This document shows, one piece after another, positions 16,042 to 30,312 of a stretch of 47,056 nt of DNA (position 1 is the stretch's first letter; each line of letters begins with the position of its first letter). A program made the position numbers and the translations under genes. The notes under the pieces were generated by a model. It did not search any database. It was given only the letters and a program-made list of their open reading frames with translations, and was not told where the DNA came from. The DNA lies in NCBI RefSeq assembly GCF_900110265.1, contig NZ_FODB01000027.1, positions 1-47,056 on the forward strand, given 5' to 3'. Origin of the DNA: Vreelandella aquamarina. Its GTDB lineage: Bacteria > Pseudomonadota > Gammaproteobacteria > Pseudomonadales > Halomonadaceae.

Positions 16042-16416
16042 TATTATCAATAAGCCATTTTTGTCTTTTATTTTCAACGGCTTATTATACTGATAATCGG
16101 TAACACCATGATAAATACCATGCTCAGAAATTCCTTAAAAATAATTTCATTTTTTACTGACAGCTCCTCTCAACAGGGTCAGAACCAGCCAAACCGGGTA
16201 AAAAGCCACCAACCCTGTGGAGACGCCCATCCCCGCTACTGTCAGAAAAAAGGTATAACGCTGACGCTAACCATTTTACCGTATCTCTCCCGACCCAACC
16301 TAAAGAGATTTCAGTCCCCCTCGAAGCCTGCCGAAATGCTCAGGGCAAGTGTCGGGAGTTCATTGCGCCCCAATGATACTATCGTGCCCTCGAAAAAACA
16401 GCGGGAACAGCCTTAA
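16042..16416. other. AT-rich end of the island without a confirmed gene
   Basis: No integrase or other full gene is visible. The first 120 bases are much richer in AT than the surroundings. On the minus strand, 16147-16266 encodes 39 residues without a start, including GMGVSTGLVAFYPVWLVLTL and ending AVSKK-stop. That hydrophobic end looks like a remnant of a small membrane protein. A plus-strand frame (16108-16416) has no family-like features. Confidence 0.45.
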
Positions 16417-17373
16417 ATGCGCGAACAATTGGAGCGATATCAAGTCTGGCTTTATCTCCTAGCCATCCTGGCCGGCATGACCATCGGCTGGATGTCATCA
16501 GAGCAGACCCGTCATTGGGAAGCGCTGCTTTGGCCCGCACTGGGCGTTCTCCTGTACACCACTTTCACTCAGGTACCACTGATACATCTCAGGTCGGCAT
16601 TTCGTGATCGCCGCTTTCTGGCCGCTTTGCTGACGGGCAATTTTATCCTGATACCGGTGGTCGTTGGTCTTCTGTTGTGGCTGTTACCGGATGATCCCGC
16701 TATTCGTCTCGGCGTACTGCTGGTACTGCTGGTGCCCTGTACGGACTGGTTTATCAGTTTTACCCATCTCGGTGGTGGGGACGGTGCCAGGGCCATAGCG
16801 GCCGCGCCGATCCTTCTGCTGGTCCAGCTCATTTTGCTACCCATTTATATCTGGCTCTTCATGGGCAATATCGCCATTGAACTGGCGGTTGGCAGCCACT
16901 TGCTGCCGGCATTCTTCGGATTGATTGTCACCCCGCTGATCCTGGCCTGGATTACCGAACGGTTGACGGAAAAGCACCCGCGCGCGCAAACACTGGTGGA
17001 CTGGCTTGGGTGGCTGCCCGTGCCGTTGCTGGCATTGGTGGTGTTTCTAATTGCCGGCTCCCAGGTCAGCCTGGTGATCGACAATGGCGCCCTGCTGTGG
17101 TCGGCGCTTGTGGTTTTTGTACTTTATCTGGTTGCCGCCGCTACCATCGGCAAGGGGCTCAGTGAGCTATTCGGGTTCACGCCCACTATCGGCCGCACCC
17201 TCACCTTCAGCTTTGGTACCCGCAACTCCTTCGTCATGCTGCCGCTGGCCCTGTCACTGCCGGAACCCTGGCGGGCCGCTGTCGTTGTCATTGTTTTCCA
17301 ATCCCTGGTCGAGTTGTTCGGTATGGTCGCGTATCTGCGCTGGCTGCCGCACCTGATCAGGCATTCCGACTGA
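16417..17373 (+). CDS. ACR3-like arsenite/SBF-family transporter
   Basis: A 318-aa membrane protein with about 10 spans, of the ACR3/bile acid:sodium symporter superfamily. The key element is LLVLLVPCTDWFISFTHLGG (residues 102-121): the Pro-Cys pair (Cys108) matches the essential membrane Cys of ACR3 arsenite exporters. A second conserved crossing, FGTRNSFVMLPLALSLP, lies near 270. It probably exports arsenite or antimonite, though this divergent branch is also annotated only as arsenic resistance protein. It is the first full gene inside the island. No arsR-like gene is beside it and the ribosome site is weak. Confidence 0.75.
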   Translation: MREQLERYQVWLYLLAILAGMTIGWMSSEQTRHWEALLWPALGVLLYTTFTQVPLIHLRSAFRDRRFLAALLTGNFILIPVVVGLLLWLLPDDPAIRLGVLLVLLVPCTDWFISFTHLGGGDGARAIAAAPILLLVQLILLPIYIWLFMGNIAIELAVGSHLLPAFFGLIVTPLILAWITERLTEKHPRAQTLVDWLGWLPVPLLALVVFLIAGSQVSLVIDNGALLWSALVVFVLYLVAAATIGKGLSELFGFTPTIGRTLTFSFGTRNSFVMLPLALSLPEPWRAAVVVIVFQSLVELFGMVAYLRWLPHLIRHSD

Positions 17374-17388
17374 GCCGGGAACGCAGCC

Positions 17389-17649
17389 TTACCCGGCACA
17401 ACAGGACAATTGAGTCACGTCCTTGGTAAAAGTCTGGGCGCAGTGCTTGAGCCCTTCCACTGTGGTCCGGTAGGGAAACAGCTCTTCAGCCAATTCCTGC
17501 ACGGTCATATTGGCCCGCATCGCCATGACCACCGGCATGGCGCGAAGATCGAACATAACGTCGCCGCCAACCATATTGATCCCGGCCCGGCTGCCCCCGG
17601 CGGCAGCCACATAGACGAACTGCGGTTGGTCGGTGCAATCGCCCGCCAC
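17389..17649 (-). pseudogene. merA: Mercuric reductase remnant, truncated and internally deleted
   Basis: Two parts of MerA are joined in frame. AGDCTDQPQFVYVAAAGGSR matches the FAD-binding Asp region. The C-terminal segment MTVQELAEELFPYRTTVEGL runs on to the Hg-binding Cys pair and end, LSCCAG-stop. About 85 residues between them are missing, and everything before AGDCTDQ is gone, including the redox active-site Cys pair. The piece cannot be a working reductase. It is evidence that a mer operon once occupied this island. Confidence 0.85.
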
Positions 17650-17758
17650 TCAGGGCAGCCCACTACGGACTCACGTAACGCCATGGGAGTCCAGTCCTTT
17701 CCATGTGGTTGCCTTTCTGCTAGGCTCACGGTCAAATTCCAATTCCGGGACCACTTGC

Positions 17759-18106
17759 ATGGTTAAACGCTGTTTCATAATGGTAATAACGCTGTTGATT
17801 GCTTTGCAATCAGTGGTGTCTATTGCCTATGAGGCACAGCCGCACAACCCCGCAATGCCACATTATGATGCGCATTCACACGAATCAGCGGATTTTTCCA
17901 GCGAAAATCAGGCAACCAAGTCGTCTCCCGACAACCCCAGTCATTCAGCCGACCATTGCCATCATAGCCATAGCTCCTTTCACATGGTATTGATGGGAAC
18001 CCTCACCAATATTTTCACCCTGACCGCGGGAATAGTACAGTCCGACTACCAAGCCAACTTCACCACCGGGGTTCAATCCTCCCTTTTCCGCCCTCCCATT
18101 TCCTGA
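17759..18106 (+). CDS. CzcI-like His-rich exported protein
   Basis: A 115-aa protein with an N-terminal signal (CFIMVITLLIALQSVVSIAY) and a mature part rich in His and acidic residues. A metal-binding cluster DHCHHSHSSFHMVLMG lies near residues 70-86. It sits directly before czcC, the position of CzcI in czc operons, where CzcI-type proteins modulate the efflux system from the periplasm. I start at the ATG at 17759; the open frame begins 42 codons earlier without family likeness, and an ATG at 17780 is also possible. Assignment to CzcI is by position and composition. Confidence 0.6.
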   Translation: MVKRCFIMVITLLIALQSVVSIAYEAQPHNPAMPHYDAHSHESADFSSENQATKSSPDNPSHSADHCHHSHSSFHMVLMGTLTNIFTLTAGIVQSDYQANFTTGVQSSLFRPPIS

Positions 18107-18169
18107 CCCTGCGAATACCTTCCCCACCCGGGGAACAACTGTCATTTAGACTTTCGTAGGAGCAGTCCC

Positions 18170-19480
18170 ATGCTTTTCAGAATGCCCGTAAAAAACGGGC
18201 GGCGCGCAATGCCGTGCCACTCTATTATCCATGCCTTTTGCCTTCTAACGCTGGCATTTGGTTCTACCCTGGCACTCGCCGGGGAGAAACCGCTCACTCT
18301 GTCCAAAGCTCTCTCGCGGGCCATGGCACAAAACCCCGGCCTCCAGGTCTTCGATTTTCGCCTTCAGGGTCTTGATGGCCGACGCATCACGGCAGATCAA
18401 AATCCTGCCCTGGAGGCCGGCCTGGGAGTGGAAAACTTCCTCGGCAGCGACAATCTGCGAGGAGTTGACGGGGCAGAGTACACCCTATCCCTGTCATCGC
18501 TTCTCGAACTTGGCGGCAAGCGTCAGGCCCGCGTCAGCGTGGTTGACTCACGATACGGGCGCGTCGAGGCCGAGCGCCGGGCCGAGACCCTGGATGTGCT
18601 CGGACAGGTGACCCAGCGCTTTGTCGCCACCCTGGCCCTGCAGGAAAAACTCCAACTCGCCGCTGAAGCCGTGGCGCTGGCCGAGGCCACCCACGAGATC
18701 GTCACCCGTCGCGCCGACAGGGGCGCGGCGCCCCAGGCCGAAGTCCTGCGCGCCAGGGCCGCGCTCACCCAGAGTCGTATTGAGCAGTCCCGTCTTCGAG
18801 CCGCCTACGAGAGCCGGAAAATGGCTCTGGCTTCCCTGTGGGGCGATACCAGCCCGGACTTTCAAATGCTGGAAGGCGATCTGTTCCAGTTCGGTTCATC
18901 CGACAACTTCGATGCCCTGTACCAGCGGGTCAGCGACAGCCCAGCCATTCAAATCTACGCGAGCGAACAGCGTATCCGCGAAGCGGAGATTCAGCTGGCG
19001 CGCAGCCAGTCCGAAAGCGACATCCGTTGGCAGGTGGGCGTCCGGCGTTTCGAGGAGACGGATGATACGGGCTTGACCGCTGGGCTCTCGGTACCGCTCT
19101 TTTCCGGACGGCGCAATCGCGGCGAGGTGCAGGCCGCCCTGGCGGCGCGGGATGAGGTCCGATTCCGCCGGGAGGATACCCTGCTGCGCCTCCATTCGCG
19201 CCTGTTCGACGCCTACCACTTGCGGCAACAAAGTATCGAGACTGTTGAGCAGATTCGCAGCCAAATGCTTCCCGACCTGACCGAGGCACTCACTCAGACC
19301 CGCGAAGCCTATGAAAACGGCCGCTACAGCTATGTGGAGTGGACCGCCGCACAGCGGGAGCTGCTCTCAGCACGGCAGGCATTGGTCGACGCCGCCACCA
19401 CGGCGCTGCTCAACCAGGCGTTGATCGAACAACTTACGGCGCAGCCACTCGCGACTGTTCCGGGCGCCCCGACGCGCTAA
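18170..19480 (+). CDS. czcC: CzcC-like outer-membrane efflux channel
   Basis: A 436-aa TolC-type outer-membrane factor. Residues 1-37 contain a signal peptide (cleavage near LALAGEK). Two repeated helical halves follow: the first has NPALEAGLGVENFLG and LGGKRQARVSV, the second TAGLSVPLFSGRRNRGEVQA. The start ATG has TAGGAG 7 bases ahead. It forms the outer-membrane end of a three-part metal pump with the next two genes, whose spacings are 23 and 13 bases. The family is usually about 420 aa, so the length is normal. Confidence 0.87.
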   Translation: MLFRMPVKNGRRAMPCHSIIHAFCLLTLAFGSTLALAGEKPLTLSKALSRAMAQNPGLQVFDFRLQGLDGRRITADQNPALEAGLGVENFLGSDNLRGVDGAEYTLSLSSLLELGGKRQARVSVVDSRYGRVEAERRAETLDVLGQVTQRFVATLALQEKLQLAAEAVALAEATHEIVTRRADRGAAPQAEVLRARAALTQSRIEQSRLRAAYESRKMALASLWGDTSPDFQMLEGDLFQFGSSDNFDALYQRVSDSPAIQIYASEQRIREAEIQLARSQSESDIRWQVGVRRFEETDDTGLTAGLSVPLFSGRRNRGEVQAALAARDEVRFRREDTLLRLHSRLFDAYHLRQQSIETVEQIRSQMLPDLTEALTQTREAYENGRYSYVEWTAAQRELLSARQALVDAATTALLNQALIEQLTAQPLATVPGAPTR

Positions 19481-19503
19481 CCCACAAATTCAGGATTCAC
19501 ACC

Positions 19504-23878
<4,375 letters not shown>

Positions 23879-23898
23879 CCAACACTCCATCGTGGGGG

Positions 23899-23921
23899 GG
23901 GGAATCTCCCCATGATTTTTT
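23899..23921 (+). terminator. Terminator after czcA
   Basis: GGGGA-ATC-TCCCC forms a short strong stem, followed by ATGATTTTTT. It probably ends the czcICBA transcript, leaving the small DUF6316 gene on a weaker or separate message. Confidence 0.7.
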
Positions 23922-23959
23922 CAATGTTCTTTTATTGCGGTTTATATCCTGGAAAGACT

Positions 23960-24154
23960 ATGAACGATCCACCCAAGCAACGAATAGATGACTTGAAAGA
24001 AGCCTCACCCTTTCGAACACATCGCATCCACGCCATCAACAGTGACTGGTATTTTTTAACCCGTGAAGGTCAAAATATCGGGCCATTCCCGAACAAAAAA
24101 GCGGCCGAAGACAGCCTTGCGGAACTCCTGAAAACTGTCAAAATGGATGAGTAG
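23960..24154 (+). CDS. DUF6316-like small protein
   Basis: A 64-aa soluble protein. The centre reads WYFLTREGQNIGPFPNKKAA, a W-Y-F-x-T-R-E-G and G-P-F pattern of small marine gammaproteobacterial proteins annotated DUF6316. The ATG at 23960 has GGAAAG upstream; an earlier ATG (23912) lies in the terminator tail and is unlikely. It stands between czcA and a CDF exporter, but nothing in the sequence shows metal binding. The function is unknown. Confidence 0.6.
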   Translation: MNDPPKQRIDDLKEASPFRTHRIHAINSDWYFLTREGQNIGPFPNKKAAEDSLAELLKTVKMDE

Positions 24155-24262
24155 CCAATGGCCCAAAATCCACAAAGTCGCCAAGGTACAGGCGACCAGG
24201 CACAGAGTAAGCTGAATACAGCAGATGCCTCTTTATAAATAGCCACCAACTAGGTTAACCCA

Positions 24263-25171
24263 ATGAGTCACGACCATGTGCATATACCCCCCGAGACCAA
24301 GGATAAACGCGTTGCCATCGCCATCTGGGCGAACGGGATCCTGACCCTGGCTCAGATTGGGGGAGGTATCTTTGCCGGCAGTCTCGCCCTTATCGCGGAC
24401 GCCTTGCATAACTTCTCTGACATGGCCGCACTCGTCATCGCGTTCGCGGCGCAAAAAATTGCGCGCCGCCAGGCTGACGCAAGGATGACCTTTGGCTACG
24501 GACGCATTGAAATCGTTGCAGCTCTCATCAACTACACTACCTTGATCATTATCGGGATCTACCTGGTTTACGAAGGTGGCATGCGGATAATCGATCCTCC
24601 AGAGGTAAAGGGCTGGTGGGTCGTCTGGCTTGGTGGTATCGCTCTGGCTGTGGACGCCTTGACAGCGTTGCTCACCTATTCGATGCAGAAAGACAGCGTC
24701 AATATCCGTGCACTGTTTCTTCACAATCTGTCGGATGCACTCGCGTCGGTCGCCGTGGTCATTGGCGGGACTCTTATTTTGCTCTACGACATGCGCTGGG
24801 TTGATCCTGCCATCACCATCGGTATCGCGGGCTATATTCTCTACCTGGGCCTGACAGAAATCGGCGGCACCATCAGAACACTCATGCTGGGTAGCCCGGT
24901 GGACATCGATACCGATGCCGTCATTGTTGCCCTCTCCAACATCGAAGGCGTTATCGACCTTCACCATGTGCATTTTTGGCAGATGGGCGAACACGATGCC
25001 TCGCTGGAGGCCCATGTGATTATCGAGGAAAGTGCATGGGATCAGCTTGAGAATATCAAATACAGGATAAAACAGGCTCTGGCGCAGGAATTCAACATAC
25101 GTCATTCAACACTGGAATTCGAGCACCCGGACCACATGCACAAGGATGCCCACACCTATGGGCACGGTTGA
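24263..25171 (+). CDS. Cation diffusion facilitator, CzcD-like
   Basis: A 302-aa CDF exporter with six membrane segments and a cytoplasmic C-terminal domain. The transport-site residues are visible: H49xxxD53 in segment 2 (ALHNFSDM) and H154xxxD158 in segment 5 (FLHNLSDA). The termini are His-rich (MSHDHVHI at the start, DHMHKDAHTYGHG at the end). The HxxxD pair in segment 2 points to zinc, with cobalt or cadmium also possible. It should move metal from cytoplasm to periplasm, where CzcCBA can take it out. The family length is about 300. Confidence 0.9.
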   Translation: MSHDHVHIPPETKDKRVAIAIWANGILTLAQIGGGIFAGSLALIADALHNFSDMAALVIAFAAQKIARRQADARMTFGYGRIEIVAALINYTTLIIIGIYLVYEGGMRIIDPPEVKGWWVVWLGGIALAVDALTALLTYSMQKDSVNIRALFLHNLSDALASVAVVIGGTLILLYDMRWVDPAITIGIAGYILYLGLTEIGGTIRTLMLGSPVDIDTDAVIVALSNIEGVIDLHHVHFWQMGEHDASLEAHVIIEESAWDQLENIKYRIKQALAQEFNIRHSTLEFEHPDHMHKDAHTYGHG

Positions 25172-25277
25172 CAGAAAATTCTCCATAAGCATCGGCGAGA
25201 GCGGCGACTATTTTAATAGGCCGCCCAGGCGCGGAATTTTGCCGGCATGAATCCGAGCAGCGAGAAAGGACCAGAGA

Positions 25278-26183
25278 CTAATAGCGCAGTTGCAGAATTC
25301 GCCGGGCGCCATTCAGCACAATCAGCCCGATGATCAGACCAATAACCAGGTCGGGATAACGGGAACCCGTCCAGGCGACCAATACACCGGCGACGATAAC
25401 GCCCACATTGGCGATGACATCGTTAGCGGAAAAGATCCAACTTGCTTTCATGTGTGCGCCGCCGTGCCGGTTTCTTGCGATAAGCACCAGACACCAGACG
25501 TTGGCCGCCAGGGCCACAAGACCAAAACCCATCATTAACGCGGATACGGGTTCGCTGCCGAAAACAAATCGCCGCCCGACTTCAGCCAGGACTCCCAGCG
25601 CCAGAATCAACTGCAGCCAGCCTGACAAATGCGCCGCGCGCAGCTTGGTGCGAAGGCTGTTCGCCACCGCATAGAGGGCGACGCCATAGACCGCGGCATC
25701 AGCAAACATGTCCAAAGAATCCGCTATCAAGCCAGTGGATTGCGCCAGCCAGCCTACCGTCAGTTCAACCACGAACATAACGCCGTTGATGGCCAGCAAC
25801 CACTTCAGTATACCGGCTTCGACCTGGGCGGTTGCCTCTTCCTTCTCCCTGGCCAGGACTAAATCCTCTTCCCCCGCCGGGGTGGTTTTTTCGAGCGTGG
25901 CACCCAGCCCCAGGGAACGCATCCTCTCCTCGATGGCAGCCCCATTGTCGCCATGGAATACCCGCACCTTCCGATTCGGTGTATCGAACTCCAGTAAAAC
26001 CCGGGGCTCAATACTGTCCAGAGCCATGCGGATCATCCCCTCTTCCGACGGGCAGTCCATTTTTGGTACCCGGTAGTCACTGACATAGCCATGTTGAAAA
26101 GCCGTATCAGTATTCGCTATCCCAGAAGTGGGGGCACTGGCAATCTTGTTGCTCTGGCAGTTGTCATTACACGGGTCAGACAT
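25278..26183 (-). CDS. CDF-type cation transporter with N-terminal HMA-like domain
   Basis: A 301-aa protein. Residues 35-105 resemble a heavy-metal-associated fold with YRVPKMDCPSEEGMIRMALD, a single Cys instead of CxxC. Six membrane segments follow, typical of CDF proteins. Segment 2 has D-S-L-D-M-F-A-D and segment 5 has SANDVIAN in place of the usual HxxxD. The N-terminus adds Cys residues (PCNDNC). It is divergent from a MerR gene, and a 19-bp-spacer promoter faces it. Lead or cadmium export would fit that regulator type, but the changed site leaves the metal uncertain. Confidence 0.82.
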   Translation of the reverse strand: MSDPCNDNCQSNKIASAPTSGIANTDTAFQHGYVSDYRVPKMDCPSEEGMIRMALDSIEPRVLLEFDTPNRKVRVFHGDNGAAIEERMRSLGLGATLEKTTPAGEEDLVLAREKEEATAQVEAGILKWLLAINGVMFVVELTVGWLAQSTGLIADSLDMFADAAVYGVALYAVANSLRTKLRAAHLSGWLQLILALGVLAEVGRRFVFGSEPVSALMMGFGLVALAANVWCLVLIARNRHGGAHMKASWIFSANDVIANVGVIVAGVLVAWTGSRYPDLVIGLIIGLIVLNGARRILQLRY

Positions 26184-26215
26184 CGAAAAAAGCCCTTGAG
26201 AATGTACAGACGGTC

Positions 26216-26246
26216 ACTATAAACTCTATAACAACTATAGAGTCAA
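26216..26246 (-). promoter_or_regulatory. MerR-type promoter of the HMA-CDF gene
   Basis: On the minus strand the -35 TTGACT (26241-26246) and the -10 TATAGT (26216-26221) are 19 bases apart. An 8-base dyad (ACTCTATA ... TATAGAGT, 26223-26243) sits in the spacer. This is the textbook form of a CadR/PbrR/ZntR-type operator and should drive the cation transporter. Confidence 0.92.
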
Positions 26247-26261
26247 TCGGAATATTGAGAG

Positions 26262-26672
26262 ATGATAAAAATCGGCGAACTGTCGAAAGTGACTGGCTGC
26301 TCCGTGCAAACCATCCGGCATTATGAAAAGGAACAATTGATTGCCTCCGCAGAACGCAGTGAAGGTAATTTTCGCCTGTACGATGAAGTTGCCGTTGAGC
26401 AATTACTGTTCATCAAGCACTGTCGCAGCCTGGATCTCAGTTTGCCGGAGATCCGGCAATTATTGGGATTAAGCCGTTCCCCCGGCGCACAATGTGATGA
26501 CGTGAATCGGATGATGGATAGGCATATCGAGCAGGTGGAGGCGCGTATCCAGGAACTAACCAAACTGAACGAGCAACTGAGAATGCTGCGCCGCAGCTGT
26601 TCAAACCGTCGGACAGTCGAGCAATGCGGCATATTGCGGAATTTGTCGGCTACTCCGGTTTCGAGCGGCTGA
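26262..26672 (+). CDS. MerR-family Cd/Pb-type regulator
   Basis: A 136-aa MerR regulator of the CadR/PbrR type. The DNA-binding part begins MIKIGELSKVTGCSVQTIRH; the helix ends near residue 70, and Cys78 (GAQCDDV), Cys113 (RRSCSN) and Cys122 (VEQCGIL) form the expected metal site. Ser/Gly-rich residues end it. The canonical operator lies 16 bases before its start and faces the divergent transporter, so it should activate that gene on metal binding and limit its own synthesis. It is the only regulator visible in the island. Confidence 0.9.
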   Translation: MIKIGELSKVTGCSVQTIRHYEKEQLIASAERSEGNFRLYDEVAVEQLLFIKHCRSLDLSLPEIRQLLGLSRSPGAQCDDVNRMMDRHIEQVEARIQELTKLNEQLRMLRRSCSNRRTVEQCGILRNLSATPVSSG

Positions 26673-26742
26673 CACCCGGTTCCAAAAACTCTCCTGAACG
26701 TTCTGTAACAGGGGCATTTTTCCAGCGTGGGCGCCGACCGCA

Positions 26743-26892
26743 ATGGTGAGAGAAGAACTGCACAGCGGAAAACCGGTCAGTCTGTTGAATGACTGGTTTA
26801 CCACCTATGACGGCTATTACCTGTATTACCCGAGTCGCCGTCAATCATCCCCGCTGTTTCGCTTGCTGGTGGATGCACTGAGGTTCAAATAG
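26743..26892 (+). pseudogene. LysR regulator, C-terminal remnant
   Basis: An open reading of 49 codons gives VREELHSGKPVSLLNDWF, then DGYYLYYPSRRQSSPLFRLL and VDALRFK-stop, which is the end of a LysR effector domain. No DNA-binding half precedes it, so it is a fragment rather than a small gene. It lies at the island end next to guaA. Confidence 0.7.
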
Positions 26893-26927
26893 AAAAACCG
26901 GGTAATTCCAGGTAATTAATCAAAGTC

Positions 26928-26961
26928 CAAAAACAAACAACCCGGCAATGGCGCCGGGTTG
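26928..26961 (-). terminator. Present terminator behind guaA
   Basis: A 9-bp stem (CAACCCGGC and GCCGGGTTG) around AATGGC is followed on the minus strand by TTTGTTTTTGG. It lies 54 bases beyond the guaA stop and inside the island end, so the element supplies guaA with a terminator in place of the one it displaced. Confidence 0.8.
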
Positions 26962-27014
26962 AATGAACGCCTGTCATTGACAGACGGTTACCAGAGAGTG
27001 CCCGTCGTTGCCGG

Positions 27015-28592
27015 CTACTCCCACTCAATCGTAGCAGGCGGCTTACTGCTCACATCATAAGTCACCCGCGAAACGCCTTCCAACTCGTTGATAATCCGGT
27101 TGGAAACCTTCTCCAGCAGCTCGTAGGGCAGGTGCGCCCAGCGGGCGGTCATGAAGTCGATGGTTTCGACGGCGCGGAGCGCGATGACCCATTCGTAGCG
27201 GCGGCCGTCGCCAACCACGCCTACGGATTTCACCGGCAGGAACACGGCGAAGGCTTGGCTGGTTTTTTCGTACCAACCGGCGGCGCGCAGTTCTTCGATG
27301 TAGATGGCATCCGCGTCGCGCAGAATGTCGGCGTACTCTTTCTTCACTTCGCCGAGAATGCGCACGCCCAGGCCGGGGCCAGGGAATGGGTGACGGTAGA
27401 CCATATCGTAGGGCAGGCCGAGTTCGAGGCCGAGTTTGCGCACTTCGTCTTTGAACAGTTCGCGCAGCGGCTCGACGAGCTTGAGCTTCATGGTTTCCGG
27501 CAGGCCACCCACGTTGTGGTGGGATTTGATCACGTGCGCTTTGCCGGTTTTCGAGGCGGCGGATTCGATCACGTCCGGGTAGATGGTGCCCTGTGCCAGG
27601 AACTCCACGCCTTCAATTTTGCTGGCTTCTTCATCGAACACGTCGATAAAGGTGTTGCCGATGATTTTGCGCTTGGCTTCCGGGTCTTTCTCGCCTTCCA
27701 GCTTGCTGAGGAACAGCTCTTCGGCGTCCACGCGGATCACCTTCACGCCCATGTGCTTGGCGAAGGTTTCCATCACTTGGTCGCCTTCGTTTTTACGTAG
27801 CAGGCCGTTATCGACGAATACGCAGGTGAGCTGGTCGCCAATCGCTTTGTGCAGCAGCGCAGCCACAACGGAAGAGTCGACGCCGCCGGAAAGGCCCAGC
27901 AGTACGTGGCGGTCGCCGACTTGCTCGCGTACGCGCTGTACTTGGTCTTCGATGATTTGGGCAGGGGTCCACAGTTTCTCGGCTTTACAGATATCCAGCA
28001 CGAAGTGCTCAAGAATCCGCTGGCCCTGTAGGGTGTGGGTCACTTCCGGGTGGAACTGTACGCCGTAGAACTGCTTCTCTTCCCAGGCCATGGCCGCAAT
28101 CGGACAGCTCGGGGTAGAGGCGGTCACGGTGAAGGTGTCGGGGGCTTTGGCGACTTTATCGCCGTGGCTCATCCATACATCCAGCAGCGCGTTGCCGGTG
28201 GCGGCGTCTACGTGGTCTTTGATGTCTTTGAACAGCGCGGTCTCGGCGTCGATTTGAATCTGGGCGTAGCCAAACTCACGCTGGTTAGAGCCTTCTACCT
28301 TGCCGCCTAGCTGCTCGGCCATGGTTTGCATGCCGTAGCAGATACCAAATACCGGCAGGCCCATTTCAAACACGCACTGTGGGGCGCGGGGGGAATCCAG
28401 CTCGGTGACGGATTCCGGGCCACCGGCCAGGATGATGCCGTTAGGGTTGTATTCGCGAATCTCTTCTTCGGTGATATCGAAGGCGCGGATTTCAGAGAAT
28501 ACGCCGATTTCACGTACCCGGCGGGCGATCAGCTGGGTGTACTGGGAGCCAAAGTCGAGAATCAGGATCTTATGGGCGTGAATGTCACTCAT
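27015..28592 (-). CDS. guaA: GMP synthase (glutamine-hydrolysing)
   Basis: A 525-aa enzyme converting XMP to GMP with ATP and glutamine, last step of guanine nucleotide synthesis. The N-terminal class I amidotransferase has the nucleophile Cys85 (GICYGMQ) and FHPEVTHT. Next comes the ATP-pyrophosphatase part with LSGGVDSSV, then the dimerisation domain ending TIEWE. Length equals Escherichia coli GuaA (525). It is downstream of guaB on the same strand. Its last codons (GAG TGG GAG) hold the repeat that bounds the metal island, so the TAG stop and all sequence after it come from the element while the protein stays complete. Confidence 0.97.
   Translation of the reverse strand: MSDIHAHKILILDFGSQYTQLIARRVREIGVFSEIRAFDITEEEIREYNPNGIILAGGPESVTELDSPRAPQCVFEMGLPVFGICYGMQTMAEQLGGKVEGSNQREFGYAQIQIDAETALFKDIKDHVDAATGNALLDVWMSHGDKVAKAPDTFTVTASTPSCPIAAMAWEEKQFYGVQFHPEVTHTLQGQRILEHFVLDICKAEKLWTPAQIIEDQVQRVREQVGDRHVLLGLSGGVDSSVVAALLHKAIGDQLTCVFVDNGLLRKNEGDQVMETFAKHMGVKVIRVDAEELFLSKLEGEKDPEAKRKIIGNTFIDVFDEEASKIEGVEFLAQGTIYPDVIESAASKTGKAHVIKSHHNVGGLPETMKLKLVEPLRELFKDEVRKLGLELGLPYDMVYRHPFPGPGLGVRILGEVKKEYADILRDADAIYIEELRAAGWYEKTSQAFAVFLPVKSVGVVGDGRRYEWVIALRAVETIDFMTARWAHLPYELLEKVSNRIINELEGVSRVTYDVSSKPPATIEWE
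27017..27026. other. Right attachment-site candidate inside the guaA end
   Basis: ACTCCCACTC covers the last three guaA codons and two bases of the stop. It repeats 16032-16041. The 3' end of guaA is a documented target of several tyrosine-recombinase islands, which rebuild the gene end when they integrate. Confidence 0.6.
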
Positions 28593-28638
28593 GGCGGAGC
28601 CTCTATAACGCGGAACGGCCGCATTGGCTAAAAAGCAA

Positions 28639-28660
28639 GCGGCGGGGCAATGCCCGCCGC
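28639..28660 (-). terminator. Hairpin between guaB and guaA
   Basis: An 8-bp G/C stem (GCGGCGGG and CCCGCCGC) with a 6-base loop stands in the 88-base gap. On the minus strand TTGCTTTTTAG follows. It could reduce read-through from guaB to guaA or protect the guaB message. Confidence 0.55.
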
Positions 28661-28680
28661 CGTGTAACTTAAAGCGCTGG

Positions 28681-30312
<1,632 letters not shown>

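Noticed and set aside
16108..16416. Open frame of 102 codons before the ACR3-like gene
   Set aside because: No ribosome site and no family-like pattern. The minus strand of the same stretch shows the more protein-like hydrophobic remnant.
24158..24238. A 26-codon frame (MAQNPQSRQGTGDQAQSKLN...) after the DUF6316 gene
   Set aside because: It has no ribosome site and no recognisable family; its composition could be chance. Kept only as a possibility.
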